A stretch of DNA of 64,000 bases from Zipacnadum sp036504235 (GTDB taxonomy: Bacteria; Armatimonadota; Zipacnadia; Zipacnadales; Zipacnadaceae). Below are positions 16,996-24,999 of this stretch, piece by piece. Numbering within the stretch: position 1 is the first letter of the stretch; each line of letters opens with the position of its first letter. A program made the translations under genes and the position numbers. The DNA is taken from contig DASXVN010000031.1 in assembly GCA_036504235.1 (NCBI GenBank), forward strand, positions 1-64,000, read 5' to 3'. The notes below the pieces were generated by a model. It saw only the letters and a program-made list of their open reading frames with translations. It ran no database searches and was not told the DNA's origin.

Positions 16996-18120
16996 GTGAA
17001 GCCGACGAACGGTGACCTCGCCGAACTCATCGCCGACGCCGTGGACTCGCAGACGAAGCTAGACCTCGTGTGCTTTTTCGTCCGCCATCCCTTTACCACG
17101 GAGAGTCTGCGTTCTCTATGCGAGGAACTGGGCCATGACCCGGCCGCGGTGGACACAGCCGCGCGCGAGTTGACCGCCGCCGGATTCCTCCACGCGGACG
17201 GCCCGCGCAGTTTCGGCCCGGACACGGTCTACCGGCTCAGCCCTAACGACCCGCGCTGGCGGCTCTGGCAAGCGTTAGACACCGCCTGCGCCGGGGAGGA
17301 GCGCGCCGAGGTGCTCCAGCGGGTGCAGATCGCCGACCAGGAGAACCTCATCCGCCGGCTGACGGCCGAGCGCCGCCTGCATGACCTGCAGACGCGGTTT
17401 CTGGCGATGGTCTCGGATCAACTCCGCAATCCGCTCAGCGCCATCATGGGGCTGCTCGTGTCCCTGCTGGCCCATGAGGAACGTCTGGCCGGCGATCAGG
17501 TTCACACCCTGCAACGCGTCCAGCAGCACACCCAGGCGCTGATCCGTCTGGTGGAGGATCTGCTGCTCAGTTCCCGCCTCAGCTCCGGCGGACCCGCGCT
17601 GCTCAGCCTGGGCCGCTGCGACCTGCGCTCGCTGGTGGACGAAGTCGAGCAGGAGTCCGCCCGGGAGCACCCCGAGTACGAGTGGAGCCTGGAGGCGGAA
17701 CCGGTCCCGTTGGTGATTGAGGCGGACCGGGAGCAACTGCGGCAGGTACTAGGCGTGCTGGTCCGCAATGCGCTGAAGTTCTGTCCCCCGGGCTGCCACA
17801 TTACCCTGGCGACGGGGGTGACGGGTCCTGACGCGTGGGTGAGCGTAGACGACACCGGTCCGGGCCTGGGCCCCGCCGATGAAGAGCGCATCTTCAGTAT
17901 GTTCTACCAGGCGGAGACCGACTGCACCCGGCTATCCGGCGGGCTGGGGCTGGGGCTGTATCTGGCGCGTACGATTGTCGAGGCGCATGGAGGCTACATC
18001 GCCGTGGAGCCCAAGTCCAGCCCCGGCTTACGAGTAACCTTCCACATCCCCAGGCAGGGGCCCCCGGGGTGCCCCGATAAGGCGGCCGAGACTCATGCCC
18101 GAGAGAATCCTGATTGTTGA
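16996..18120 (+). CDS. Histidine-kinase-like protein with winged-helix N-terminus and Asp in place of the acceptor His
   Basis: The 374-residue soluble protein has a winged-helix-like N-terminal domain (about 15-70), a helical HisKA-like region and a complete HATPase domain. The ATPase motifs are VLVRNALKF (N box), DDTGPGLG (G1), FSMFYQ (F box) and GLGLGL (G2). In the HisKA motif the expected S-H-E-L-R-T-P-L reads SDQLRNPL, so the acceptor histidine is Asp141 (codon GAT at 17416). Autophosphorylation by the normal route is therefore unlikely. It starts with GTG 3 nt after the acyltransferase stop and its end overlaps the regulator gene by 26 nt. It may modulate the PhoR-type kinase as a pseudokinase (inference). 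Confidence 0.75.
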   Translation: MKPTNGDLAELIADAVDSQTKLDLVCFFVRHPFTTESLRSLCEELGHDPAAVDTAARELTAAGFLHADGPRSFGPDTVYRLSPNDPRWRLWQALDTACAGEERAEVLQRVQIADQENLIRRLTAERRLHDLQTRFLAMVSDQLRNPLSAIMGLLVSLLAHEERLAGDQVHTLQRVQQHTQALIRLVEDLLLSSRLSSGGPALLSLGRCDLRSLVDEVEQESAREHPEYEWSLEAEPVPLVIEADREQLRQVLGVLVRNALKFCPPGCHITLATGVTGPDAWVSVDDTGPGLGPADEERIFSMFYQAETDCTRLSGGLGLGLYLARTIVEAHGGYIAVEPKSSPGLRVTFHIPRQGPPGCPDKAAETHARENPDC

Positions 18121-18787
18121 GGACGAGCCGAGTCTGGCTGAGGCGGTCTCCTATGCCCTCACCCAGGAGGGCTTCGCCACCGAGGTGGCGATGGAAGGCC
18201 GCGCCGCCCTGCAGAGCTTTGAGACCGCCCCTCCCGACCTGGTCATCCTCGACTTGATGCTGCCGGGCCTGAGCGGCTGGCAATTGTTCGCCGCCTTCCG
18301 CAAGCTAGGCGTAGTGCCCGTGATCATGCTCACGGCCCGGGCCGAAGAGGCCGACCGCGTGGCGGGGCTGGAAATGGGGGCTGACGACTACGTCACCAAG
18401 CCCTTCAGCATGCGCGAGCTGATCGCCCGGGTCCGGGCGGTGCTCCGGCGCAGCTCCCCCTCTCCCGCCGACGAAGTCGCGGAGACCCAGATCGAGGCCG
18501 ACGGCGTGCGGATTGACCTGGGGCGCCATGAGGTGCTGGTGGACGGGGTGCCGCTGAGCTTTTCGCCCAAGGAGTTCGACCTGCTGGCCTACCTGGTGCA
18601 GAACCGCGGCCGGGTACGCTCGCGGGAGAACATCCTGGCGGCGGTCTGGGGCCAGGACGCGTACTTGGATGAGCGCACGGTGGATGTACATGTGCGTTGG
18701 CTGCGCAAGAAGATCGAGGCCGACGCCGCCGAACCGCGCCGCTTGCTGACCGTGCGCGGGGTCGGGTACAAGTTTGTGGAAACTTGA
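18095..18787 (+). CDS. phoB: PhoB-type response regulator, OmpR family
   Basis: The 230-residue protein has a receiver domain (1-118) with the acidic pocket D10/E11, phospho-acceptor D53 (ILDLMLPG), T80 and K102 all in place. The OmpR-type winged helix follows (about 135-230; SFSPKEFDLLAYLVQN, RTVDVHVRWLRKKI, TVRGVGYKF). It is assigned to phosphate control because it is followed by a PhoR-type kinase, by the pst genes, and by two promoters with 11-bp direct repeats of the PhoB type. It overlaps the kinase-like gene upstream by 26 nt and shares one base with the next start (TGATG). Confidence 0.88.
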   Translation: MPERILIVEDEPSLAEAVSYALTQEGFATEVAMEGRAALQSFETAPPDLVILDLMLPGLSGWQLFAAFRKLGVVPVIMLTARAEEADRVAGLEMGADDYVTKPFSMRELIARVRAVLRRSSPSPADEVAETQIEADGVRIDLGRHEVLVDGVPLSFSPKEFDLLAYLVQNRGRVRSRENILAAVWGQDAYLDERTVDVHVRWLRKKIEADAAEPRRLLTVRGVGYKFVET

Positions 18788-20589
18788 TGTCACTGAACCT
18801 GCGTTGGAAAACCGCCCTGGCCTTCTCCCTGCTCTCCGCCGTGGTCCTGGCGGCGCTGGGCCTGTACCTGGACTCCCTGGTCCGGCGGAGTACCACCGAT
18901 ACCCTCCGCGACCGCCTGTTCGTGGAAGCTCGTCTGATTGTCCCCGAGTTCTCCGCCGCCCACCGCCTACCGCCGGAGCAACTAGGGGCGGAACTACTCC
19001 GGCTGGATGAGCTGTGTCAGGCGCGGCTCACCTACATTGACCCGACTGGGCGCGTGCTCGCCGAGAGTCGCGCCTCAGCGAGTGCTATGGAGAACCACGC
19101 GAACCGTCCGGAGCGCCTGGAAGCGGTGGCCACCGGCGGGGGCTGGGCCCAACGCTACAGCGCCACCCTGCACCTGGACATGCTCTACGTGGCCGTGGCC
19201 CTGCCCGCGACCGGCGGCGCCGCGCCCCCGGTGCTGCGGCTGGCCCTGCCCCTGACCCAGGTGGAGGCGGCCTCCGACACCCTGCGTGGCGCCTTTACCC
19301 TGGCCTTGCTGCTGGCGCTGGCGGTGGTCTTTGTGGTCAGTCTCCGGCTCACCGACAGCCTCACCCGGCCCTGGGAAGAGTTGGTGCAAGCGGCCCGCCG
19401 CGTGGCGCGGGGAGACTTGGCGGCCCGGGTGGCGGAGCCCTCCGGCAGCGCCGAGCTGCGGGAGCTGGCGCTGGTCTTCAACAGCGCCGTGGATCAACTG
19501 GCGCATCTCCTGGCGACCTCGCAGCAGGAGACCCAGCGCTACGTGGCGCTGCTGGAGCAGATGACCGATGGGGTGGTCGTCATCGATCGGCAGGGGCGAG
19601 TGGAGCTCATCAACCGCATGTTCGCGGAGATGTTCGGCCTGGATCCGACCTGGGGACCCGAGCACCGCCTCGAGGAAGTGGGGCTCAGTTACGAGCTGAA
19701 CCTGCTGCTGACGCGCGCGCTGGAGCAGGGGGTGGCGCAGCAGGGAGCCGTCGGCCTGGTGCGGCCCCAGCCGCGCACGCTGTATGGGGTGGCCACGCCG
19801 CTAGCCAACGCCGAGGGCCAGATCATCGGGGCGATTGGCCTGCTCCGGGACATGACGGAGCTGCAGCGACTCGACCAAGTACGGCGCGACTTCGTGGCCA
19901 ACGCCAGCCACGAGCTGCGCACCCCCGCCGCCGGGATTAGGGCCTTAGCCGAGGTGCTGGAGTCCGGCGCGCTGCATGATCCGGAGAAGGGTCCGCGCTT
20001 CCTCGCCCAGATCGTGCTGGAGTCGGACCGGCTGACCGCCATCCTCGACGACATGCTGACGCTGACCCGCGTCGAGCGGGGCGCCGAATTGGTACATCCC
20101 CGCTGGATCCCCTCGGACGAGGCCTTCGCGGAGGTCGTGGCCCATCTCCAGCCCCTGGCGATGCAGCAGGAGGTCAGCTTGCGGACCGAGGCGGGTGCGG
20201 AAGATCAAGTCTTCGCCGACGCGGCCGGGCTGCAGACGATCCTGACCAACCTGGTGGACAACGCCATCAAGTACACGCCCGGTGGCGGCGAGATCGTCCT
20301 GCGGGGCCGGCCGGCGCCGGGCGGCTATGAGATCGCGGTGAGCGACACCGGCGCGGGCATCGCCACCGAGCATCTCCCCCGCCTCTTCGAGCGCTTCTAC
20401 CGGGTGGACAAGGCCCGAGACCGCGCCACCGGCGGCACCGGCCTGGGCCTGGCCATCGTCAAGCACCTGGCCGAGGCGCACCGCGGCCGCGTGTCCGTGC
20501 AGAGCGAAATCGGCCACGGCTCAACCTTCACGGTCTTTCTCCCCGCACCGCTCCTGGAGAGCGCCGCGCCGCCTCCCGCGGAGCCTTAA
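18787..20589 (+). CDS. phoR: PhoR-type sensor histidine kinase
   Basis: The 600-residue sensor has a first membrane helix (about 8-28), a periplasmic domain (29-165), and a second helix (about 169-188). A HAMP linker follows (190-245), then a PAS domain (about 252-355: TDGVVVIDRQGRVELINRMF). HisKA carries a canonical NASHELRTP with H375, and the HATPase motifs are DNAIKYTP, SDTGAGIA, LFERFYRV and GTGLGLAI. This order is that of PhoR/WalK kinases. The ATG at 18787 overlaps the regulator stop by one base and is preferred over upstream codons within the regulator gene. It is the only catalytically complete kinase of the locus. C-terminal PPPAEP is a low-complexity tail. Confidence 0.88.
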   Translation: MSLNLRWKTALAFSLLSAVVLAALGLYLDSLVRRSTTDTLRDRLFVEARLIVPEFSAAHRLPPEQLGAELLRLDELCQARLTYIDPTGRVLAESRASASAMENHANRPERLEAVATGGGWAQRYSATLHLDMLYVAVALPATGGAAPPVLRLALPLTQVEAASDTLRGAFTLALLLALAVVFVVSLRLTDSLTRPWEELVQAARRVARGDLAARVAEPSGSAELRELALVFNSAVDQLAHLLATSQQETQRYVALLEQMTDGVVVIDRQGRVELINRMFAEMFGLDPTWGPEHRLEEVGLSYELNLLLTRALEQGVAQQGAVGLVRPQPRTLYGVATPLANAEGQIIGAIGLLRDMTELQRLDQVRRDFVANASHELRTPAAGIRALAEVLESGALHDPEKGPRFLAQIVLESDRLTAILDDMLTLTRVERGAELVHPRWIPSDEAFAEVVAHLQPLAMQQEVSLRTEAGAEDQVFADAAGLQTILTNLVDNAIKYTPGGGEIVLRGRPAPGGYEIAVSDTGAGIATEHLPRLFERFYRVDKARDRATGGTGLGLAIVKHLAEAHRGRVSVQSEIGHGSTFTVFLPAPLLESAAPPPAEP

Positions 20590-20661
20590 CCGAGACTTAA
20601 CCGTGCGGCAACCTGAGCTTAACCGGCCCCTAACCTCGTCTTAACGCGCCTCCCCTACACT
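20585..20661 (+). promoter_or_regulatory. Pho-box promoter array upstream of the pseudopilin gene
   Basis: Six 8-bp boxes start at 20585, 20596, 20607, 20618, 20629 and 20640, exactly 11 bp apart: CTTAACCG, CTTAACCG, GGCAACCT, CTTAACCG, CCTAACCT and CTTAACGC. A -10-like TACACT starts at 20656, 16 bp after the start of the last box. The repeat form and spacing match Pho boxes bound by PhoB-family regulators. The first box overlaps the last codons of phoR. No separate -35 is present, as expected when PhoB replaces that contact. Confidence 0.85.
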
Positions 20662-20751
20662 GTGAATCGGCAGCGGCCCCGCCGCTCGCCCCATTCACAG
20701 GGGAACACCCCGGCCCTGCCGCCGGATCCCCACACAGGAGGCAGACAGCCC

Positions 20752-21687
20752 ATGTCCCACACAACTGGTCGCAAGGGTTTCACGCTCATCGAACTACTCG
20801 TCGTGATCGCGATTATCGCGATCCTGGCCGCCATGCTTTTCCCCGTCTTCGCCCGCGCCCGCGCCAAGGCTCAGCAGTCTAGCTGCCTGAGCAACGAGAA
20901 ACAGATCGGCCTCGGGCTGATGATGTACACCAGCGACAACGACGAGACGCTCCCCGCGGCTTACTACTACGTGAACGGCGCCAACAGCAACAACGGCTAT
21001 GTCCAGTGGAGCGGCATGATTATGCCCTACGTGAAGAACCAGCAGATCTTCGTATGCCCCTCGCATCCGCTTAAGGGCTTTGCCCCCACCTGCTTCACCA
21101 CCCCGCCGGTGGACCCGCCGGCCGGACAGGTCTCGCTCAAGGCGGGGGTCATGGACAACCAGGCGTACCGCCTCTCCTACACCTGCAACGAGCTGCTCAT
21201 GCCGCGCAAGAAGTTTGCGGCCGTGCCGCAGCAGGTCGTCGCGCAGAACACCATTGACGACACCGCCGGCACCATCCTCATCGCCGAGTTCGCGCCGGCC
21301 CTCAACTGCCTGCTGGACAGCTCGCCTACCGGAGGCGACGCGGTCAAGAGCCACCGGCCCACGAGCGGCGTCGCCCTGGCCGGGGGCGGCGTCTTCGACG
21401 GCGAAACGTATGCGGGCGGCAACCTGCGCGCGCTGACCGTCGACGAGGCCAACCTGGCCATCGCCGCCGCGCTTCTGAACAACGCCATGGGCCAGCACCA
21501 CATCGCCTACATCAGCCCCGGCGCGCATAACGACGGCTCCAACTACGTCTATGCCGATGGCCACGCCAAGTGGCAGAAGCTGGCCGCCACCCTGGATCCG
21601 AACAACTTCCAGTGGGGCAAGAAGGCGTATAGCTGCGCCAACCAGGCCGCCATCCTGCGCCCGGACGGCAGTGGGCCGGTAGGCTAG
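20752..21687 (+). CDS. Prepilin-type (type II secretion pseudopilin-like) H-X9-DG protein
   Basis: The 311-residue protein starts with a class III signal: charged leader, Gly9|Phe10 cleavage site and TLIELLVVIAIIAILAAM helix. LFPVFARARAKAQ follows, typical of Armatimonadota pseudopilins. Near the C-terminus H-NDGSNYVYA-DG matches the H-X9-DG motif. The ATG at 20752 is preferred because AGGAGG lies about 10 nt upstream. It is preceded by six Pho boxes and followed by a hairpin terminator, so it appears to be a single-gene phosphate-starvation transcript. A role in exporting phosphatases or in a phosphate-linked surface filament is a guess. Confidence 0.88.
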   Translation: MSHTTGRKGFTLIELLVVIAIIAILAAMLFPVFARARAKAQQSSCLSNEKQIGLGLMMYTSDNDETLPAAYYYVNGANSNNGYVQWSGMIMPYVKNQQIFVCPSHPLKGFAPTCFTTPPVDPPAGQVSLKAGVMDNQAYRLSYTCNELLMPRKKFAAVPQQVVAQNTIDDTAGTILIAEFAPALNCLLDSSPTGGDAVKSHRPTSGVALAGGGVFDGETYAGGNLRALTVDEANLAIAAALLNNAMGQHHIAYISPGAHNDGSNYVYADGHAKWQKLAATLDPNNFQWGKKAYSCANQAAILRPDGSGPVG

Positions 21688-21739
21688 TCTCAAACCAGTC
21701 AGGTTTCCGCTACGCCTCACCAGGCAGAGCGGGACCACT

Positions 21740-21774
21740 CCGGAGCCGGGGATTCCCCCGGCTCCGGCTGCTCT
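21740..21774 (+). terminator. Rho-independent-like terminator after the pseudopilin gene
   Basis: A perfect 12-bp stem (CCGGAGCCGGGG at 21740-21751, loop ATTC, CCCCGGCTCCGG at 21756-21767) is followed by CTGCTCTT. The T-run is weak, but the position between a stop codon and the next Pho promoter fits a terminator. Confidence 0.65.
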
Positions 21775-21833
21775 TCCGGGGGGTGGGGCCAGCGCGCCGG
21801 AGCCGCCCGATTCTCCTCCGTCCCGCGGCGCGC

Positions 21834-21888
21834 CTTAACCCAACCTTAACAGGGGCTTAAACGGGCCTTAAGGCGCGGCCCCTACAAT
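21834..21888 (+). promoter_or_regulatory. Pho-box promoter array upstream of the porin-pst operon
   Basis: Four boxes start at 21834, 21845, 21856 and 21867, again exactly 11 bp apart: CTTAACCC, CTTAACAG, CTTAAACG and CTTAAGGC. TACAAT lies at 21883-21888, 16 bp after the start of the last box, the same geometry as the array at 20585. The predicted start site lies near 21895, giving a leader of about 60 nt to the porin GTG. Confidence 0.87.
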
Positions 21889-21956
21889 GCTCATGGTCCC
21901 GTTACCCGGGTGGGCGGCCTAGCCCACCTGATCTGCTCTTGAGGAGGCAACCCGCT

Positions 21957-22988
21957 GTGAATCGTCGTACCCTGGCCGCAATCATCGCCGCATCGTCCGC
22001 CCTATTGCTGATGACCGGGCTGGCGCAGGCCGACCTGACCTGGAGCGGTTATTCGCAGTTCCGCTTCAACCAGTTGGATGAGGCACTCAACCAGCCGAAC
22101 AACCGTGACTTTAACCTCCGCCGCGCCCGCCTGCAGGTGGCCGGCCCCATCAACGACCAAGGCACCGAGATGGCGCTCCAGATTGACCTGGCCAAGCTCG
22201 ACGACCGCCAGGATGATACCGACCCGCGCAACCGCCGCGTCGTGCTCAAGGACGCTTGGCTCAAGCATCCGCTCACCCCGGAAGTCGCCGCGCGTATGGG
22301 CTTCACCAGCGTTCCCTTCGGCTACGAGACGCCCGGCTCGGACTCCGCGGCGCTGTGCTTCGAGCACAGCAAGGCCGGCCTGAGCTTCTTCCCCGAAGAG
22401 CGCGAGGAGGGACTGTACCTGCTGGCTGCCCCCAAGGCCAAGGGCATGCCGCAAGTAGCGCTGGGCTACAGCAATGGCCTGTACGCCTGGGGCGATAAGG
22501 ACGCCAAGACCGGCGACCAGGACACCAAGGACCACGCCTGGGAAGGCCGGGTCCAGTGGATGCTGCCGCGCAACGGCGTGGCCGGTGTCTCGTACCAGAC
22601 CGCCGACCGTACGCGCAGTGTAGGCGGTATAACCAAGCACTTCGACCAGAACGTCCTGGGCGTGCATGCTCGCTGGATTTGCCCGAACAATCTCGTACTG
22701 GCCGGCGAGTACTACACCGGTGAGATCCTGGACGTGGGCTCCAAGGGCTATTATCTGCTGGCCGAGTACCGCCCGGGTCCGAAGCGCGCCATGCCCTTCT
22801 ACCGCTACGACCAGTTTGATGACGGCATCGCCGGCCATCAGCTCTACCAGCGCAACACCCTGGGCGTAGGCTGGGACATCGCCAAGAACGAGCGCATCAC
22901 CGTCCAGGGCGAGCGCTACGACGACGTCAAGTCCGGCACTTTCACCAACATCGGGGTGCAATGGCAGATCATGTACGGGGGCAAGTAA
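21957..22988 (+). CDS. OprP/OprO-like phosphate-selective porin
   Basis: The 343-residue outer-membrane beta-barrel protein has a signal peptide (about 1-26, cleaved near AQA|DLTW). It has the start of the OprP/OprO family: SGYSQFRF..., FNLRRARLQVAGPINDQGTEMALQIDLAK, then KDAWLKHPLTPEVAARMGFTSVPFGYE split over its expected strands. It probably lets phosphate cross the outer membrane during starvation. The GTG at 21957 is chosen because GAGGAGG ends 9 nt before it. First gene after the four-box Pho promoter and 85 nt upstream of pstS. The family includes porins of other anions, so the phosphate role rests on context. Confidence 0.82.
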   Translation: MNRRTLAAIIAASSALLLMTGLAQADLTWSGYSQFRFNQLDEALNQPNNRDFNLRRARLQVAGPINDQGTEMALQIDLAKLDDRQDDTDPRNRRVVLKDAWLKHPLTPEVAARMGFTSVPFGYETPGSDSAALCFEHSKAGLSFFPEEREEGLYLLAAPKAKGMPQVALGYSNGLYAWGDKDAKTGDQDTKDHAWEGRVQWMLPRNGVAGVSYQTADRTRSVGGITKHFDQNVLGVHARWICPNNLVLAGEYYTGEILDVGSKGYYLLAEYRPGPKRAMPFYRYDQFDDGIAGHQLYQRNTLGVGWDIAKNERITVQGERYDDVKSGTFTNIGVQWQIMYGGK

Positions 22989-23073
22989 GCCCGCCCCGAA
23001 TAGTTTCGGTTGCTCGCAGCAAACGCAAAGACGAGCAGGAAAATAACCCTGCCGTATCGAAAGGAGACGCACT

Positions 23074-24018
23074 ATGAAAGCTCACAAGACGCTGCTCGCA
23101 GGTATAGTCGCCGGGCTGTCGGCCACCTTGGCCCTCGGCTTGGTGGGCTGCTCCAAACCGCAGGCTCCGGCCACTCCCGGCCCCGTCGGCGCTGCTCCGA
23201 CGGCACCGACCTCCGGTAAATCTATTCAGATCAAGGGTTCCGACACGATGGTGAACCTGGGGCAGGCCTGGGCCGAGGCCTTCGGCGCTAAGACTGGCGC
23301 GCAGGTGATGGTCAGCGGCGGCGGCTCGGGCACCGGCTTTGCGGCGCTGCTCAGCGGAACGTGCGACGTCGCCGAGGCCTCGCGCATGATTGAGCCCCAG
23401 GAGACCGCGGACGCCAAGGCCAAGGGCATCAACCCGAAAGAGTACAAAGTAGCCCTCGACGGCCTGGCCGTCATCGTCAACCCGAAGAACCCGGTCAGCA
23501 AGCTGACCATTGACCAACTCGCCGACATCTTCACCGGTCGGGTCAAGAACTGGAAGGAAGTCGGCGGTCCGGATGCCGCCATCGTGATCCTGTCGCGCGA
23601 CGTGAACTCGGGGACGCATGTCTACTTCAAGGAGCACGTGCTGCGCAAGGGGAACGCCAAGGGCACCGAGGAGTTCGCCGAGACGGCGCTGCCGCAGAGC
23701 TCGTCGCAGGGCATCTCCGATGAGGTGGCCCAAAATGACAAGGCGATCGGCTACGTGGGCATGGGCTACCTGAGCCCCAAGGTGAAGTCCATCGAGGTGG
23801 CCAAGACCGCGGCGGGGCCCTATGTAGGCGCCACGGCGGCGCATGTCCTGGACGGAACCTACCCGATCTCCCGCCCGCTCCTATTCTACACCAACGGCGA
23901 GCCGCAGGGCCTGGTCAAGGAGTACATGGACTTCGTACTCAGCCCGGAGGGGCAGAAGATCGTGGAGGAACAGGAGTTCGTGCCCGTGGGCACCTCCGCG
24001 ACCAAGCCGTCCGCGTAG
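23074..24018 (+). CDS. pstS: Phosphate-binding lipoprotein PstS
   Basis: The substrate-binding protein of the Pst importer. The 314-residue precursor has a lipoprotein signal with lipobox LVGC (Cys26), a Pro/Ala-rich linker (27-47), and then the PstS/PBP-like core beginning IQIKGSDTMVNLGQAWAEAF. Phosphate-site stretches GSDTM, SGGGSGTGF and SRDVNSGTHVYF are all present. AAAGGAG precedes the ATG. It is the second gene of the Pho-controlled operon and is followed by a strong stem-loop before pstC. Confidence 0.94.
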   Translation: MKAHKTLLAGIVAGLSATLALGLVGCSKPQAPATPGPVGAAPTAPTSGKSIQIKGSDTMVNLGQAWAEAFGAKTGAQVMVSGGGSGTGFAALLSGTCDVAEASRMIEPQETADAKAKGINPKEYKVALDGLAVIVNPKNPVSKLTIDQLADIFTGRVKNWKEVGGPDAAIVILSRDVNSGTHVYFKEHVLRKGNAKGTEEFAETALPQSSSQGISDEVAQNDKAIGYVGMGYLSPKVKSIEVAKTAAGPYVGATAAHVLDGTYPISRPLLFYTNGEPQGLVKEYMDFVLSPEGQKIVEEQEFVPVGTSATKPSA

Positions 24019-24035
24019 ACCCGCCTTCCTCAGTC

Positions 24036-24077
24036 CGGGCGCGCCGGGTGACCGATTAGCACTCCCCGGCGCGCTCG
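24036..24077 (+). promoter_or_regulatory. Intercistronic stem-loop between pstS and pstC
   Basis: The two arms at 24036-24048 and 24065-24077 can form a 13-bp GC-rich stem (one G-U pair) with a 16-nt loop. There is no T-run. In binding-protein operons such hairpins usually guard the upstream message or cut read-through, giving more PstS than membrane components. This role is inferred. Confidence 0.55.
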
Positions 24078-24105
24078 CGCATATTCCGTCAGGGGCCAGC
24101 CGCCT

Positions 24106-24999
24106 ATGCGTTTTCGCGCGACACTCACTAAAATCTGGGAGTTTCTCATCGAGAAGGCTGTTTTGCTCGCCGGTCTGGCCTCGGTGGTCTTTGTGGTGCT
24201 GATCTTCATCTTCTTGCTGCGCGAGGGGCTGCGGACTTTCGCCACGGTTTCTCTTTCCGACTTCCTGTTCGGCCGGAAGTGGTACCCCATCTCCACGCCG
24301 CCCCAGTTCGGGATTCTGCCGATGATCTGCGGATCGGCGCTGGTCACGTTGGGGGCCGCGCTGCTGGGGGTGCCCTTGGGCTTGGCCAGCGCCATCTACA
24401 TCGCCGAGGTGGCGCCCCCGCGGATCAAAGAGGTACTCAAGACGGGGATTGAGCTACTGGCGGCCATTCCTAGCGTGGTGCTAGGCTTCGTGGGGCTAGT
24501 GGTGGTCGTCCCCTTCCTGCGGCAGACCTTCGACCTCCCCACGGGGCAGACCGCCCTCGCGGGGGCGATAATGTTGTCGCTCATGGCCCTGCCGACTACG
24601 GTCAGCATCACCGAGGACGCGCTCACCTCGGTGCCGAAACGCTACCGGGAGGCCGCGCTGGCGTTAGGGGCGACGCACTGGGAGTACATCCACCGGGTGG
24701 CGCTGCGGGCCGCGGCGCCGGGCATTGTCGCTGCCGTCATGCTGGGGATCGGCCGCGTCATCGGCGAGACCATGGCCGTGATGATGGTCACCGGTAACGC
24801 CGGCCTGATCCCGCATAGCTTCCTGCAGCCGGTCCGCACCATGACGGCCACCATCGCCGCCGAGATGGGCGAGACGGTCAAGGGGAGCACTCACTACGCG
24901 GCCCTGTTCGCCATCGGCATCGTGCTCTTCGTCATCACTTTCCTCGTCAACCTGATCGCCGATTCCTTCCTACACCGCTCGAAGGTGACGCTGCGATGA
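24106..24999 (+). CDS. pstC: Phosphate ABC transporter permease PstC
   Basis: One of the two membrane subunits of the phosphate importer. The 297-residue protein has six predicted helices. The first (about 16-38) is followed by a periplasmic loop, and the BPD_transp_1 core begins at about 70. The EAA loop is EALxxVP-like: TEDALTSVPKRYREAALALGATHWEYI, spanning about residues 167-193, followed by GIGRVIGETMAVMMVTGN as in PstC. Its stop overlaps the pstA start (ATGA), so the two permeases are co-translated. Confidence 0.92.
   Translation: MRFRATLTKIWEFLIEKAVLLAGLASVVFVVLIFIFLLREGLRTFATVSLSDFLFGRKWYPISTPPQFGILPMICGSALVTLGAALLGVPLGLASAIYIAEVAPPRIKEVLKTGIELLAAIPSVVLGFVGLVVVVPFLRQTFDLPTGQTALAGAIMLSLMALPTTVSITEDALTSVPKRYREAALALGATHWEYIHRVALRAAAPGIVAAVMLGIGRVIGETMAVMMVTGNAGLIPHSFLQPVRTMTATIAAEMGETVKGSTHYAALFAIGIVLFVITFLVNLIADSFLHRSKVTLR

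Noticed and set aside
16996..18120. Calling the first kinase-like gene an ordinary sensor kinase
   Set aside because: The acceptor histidine is Asp141 and there is no sensor or membrane segment, so the usual annotation would mislead.
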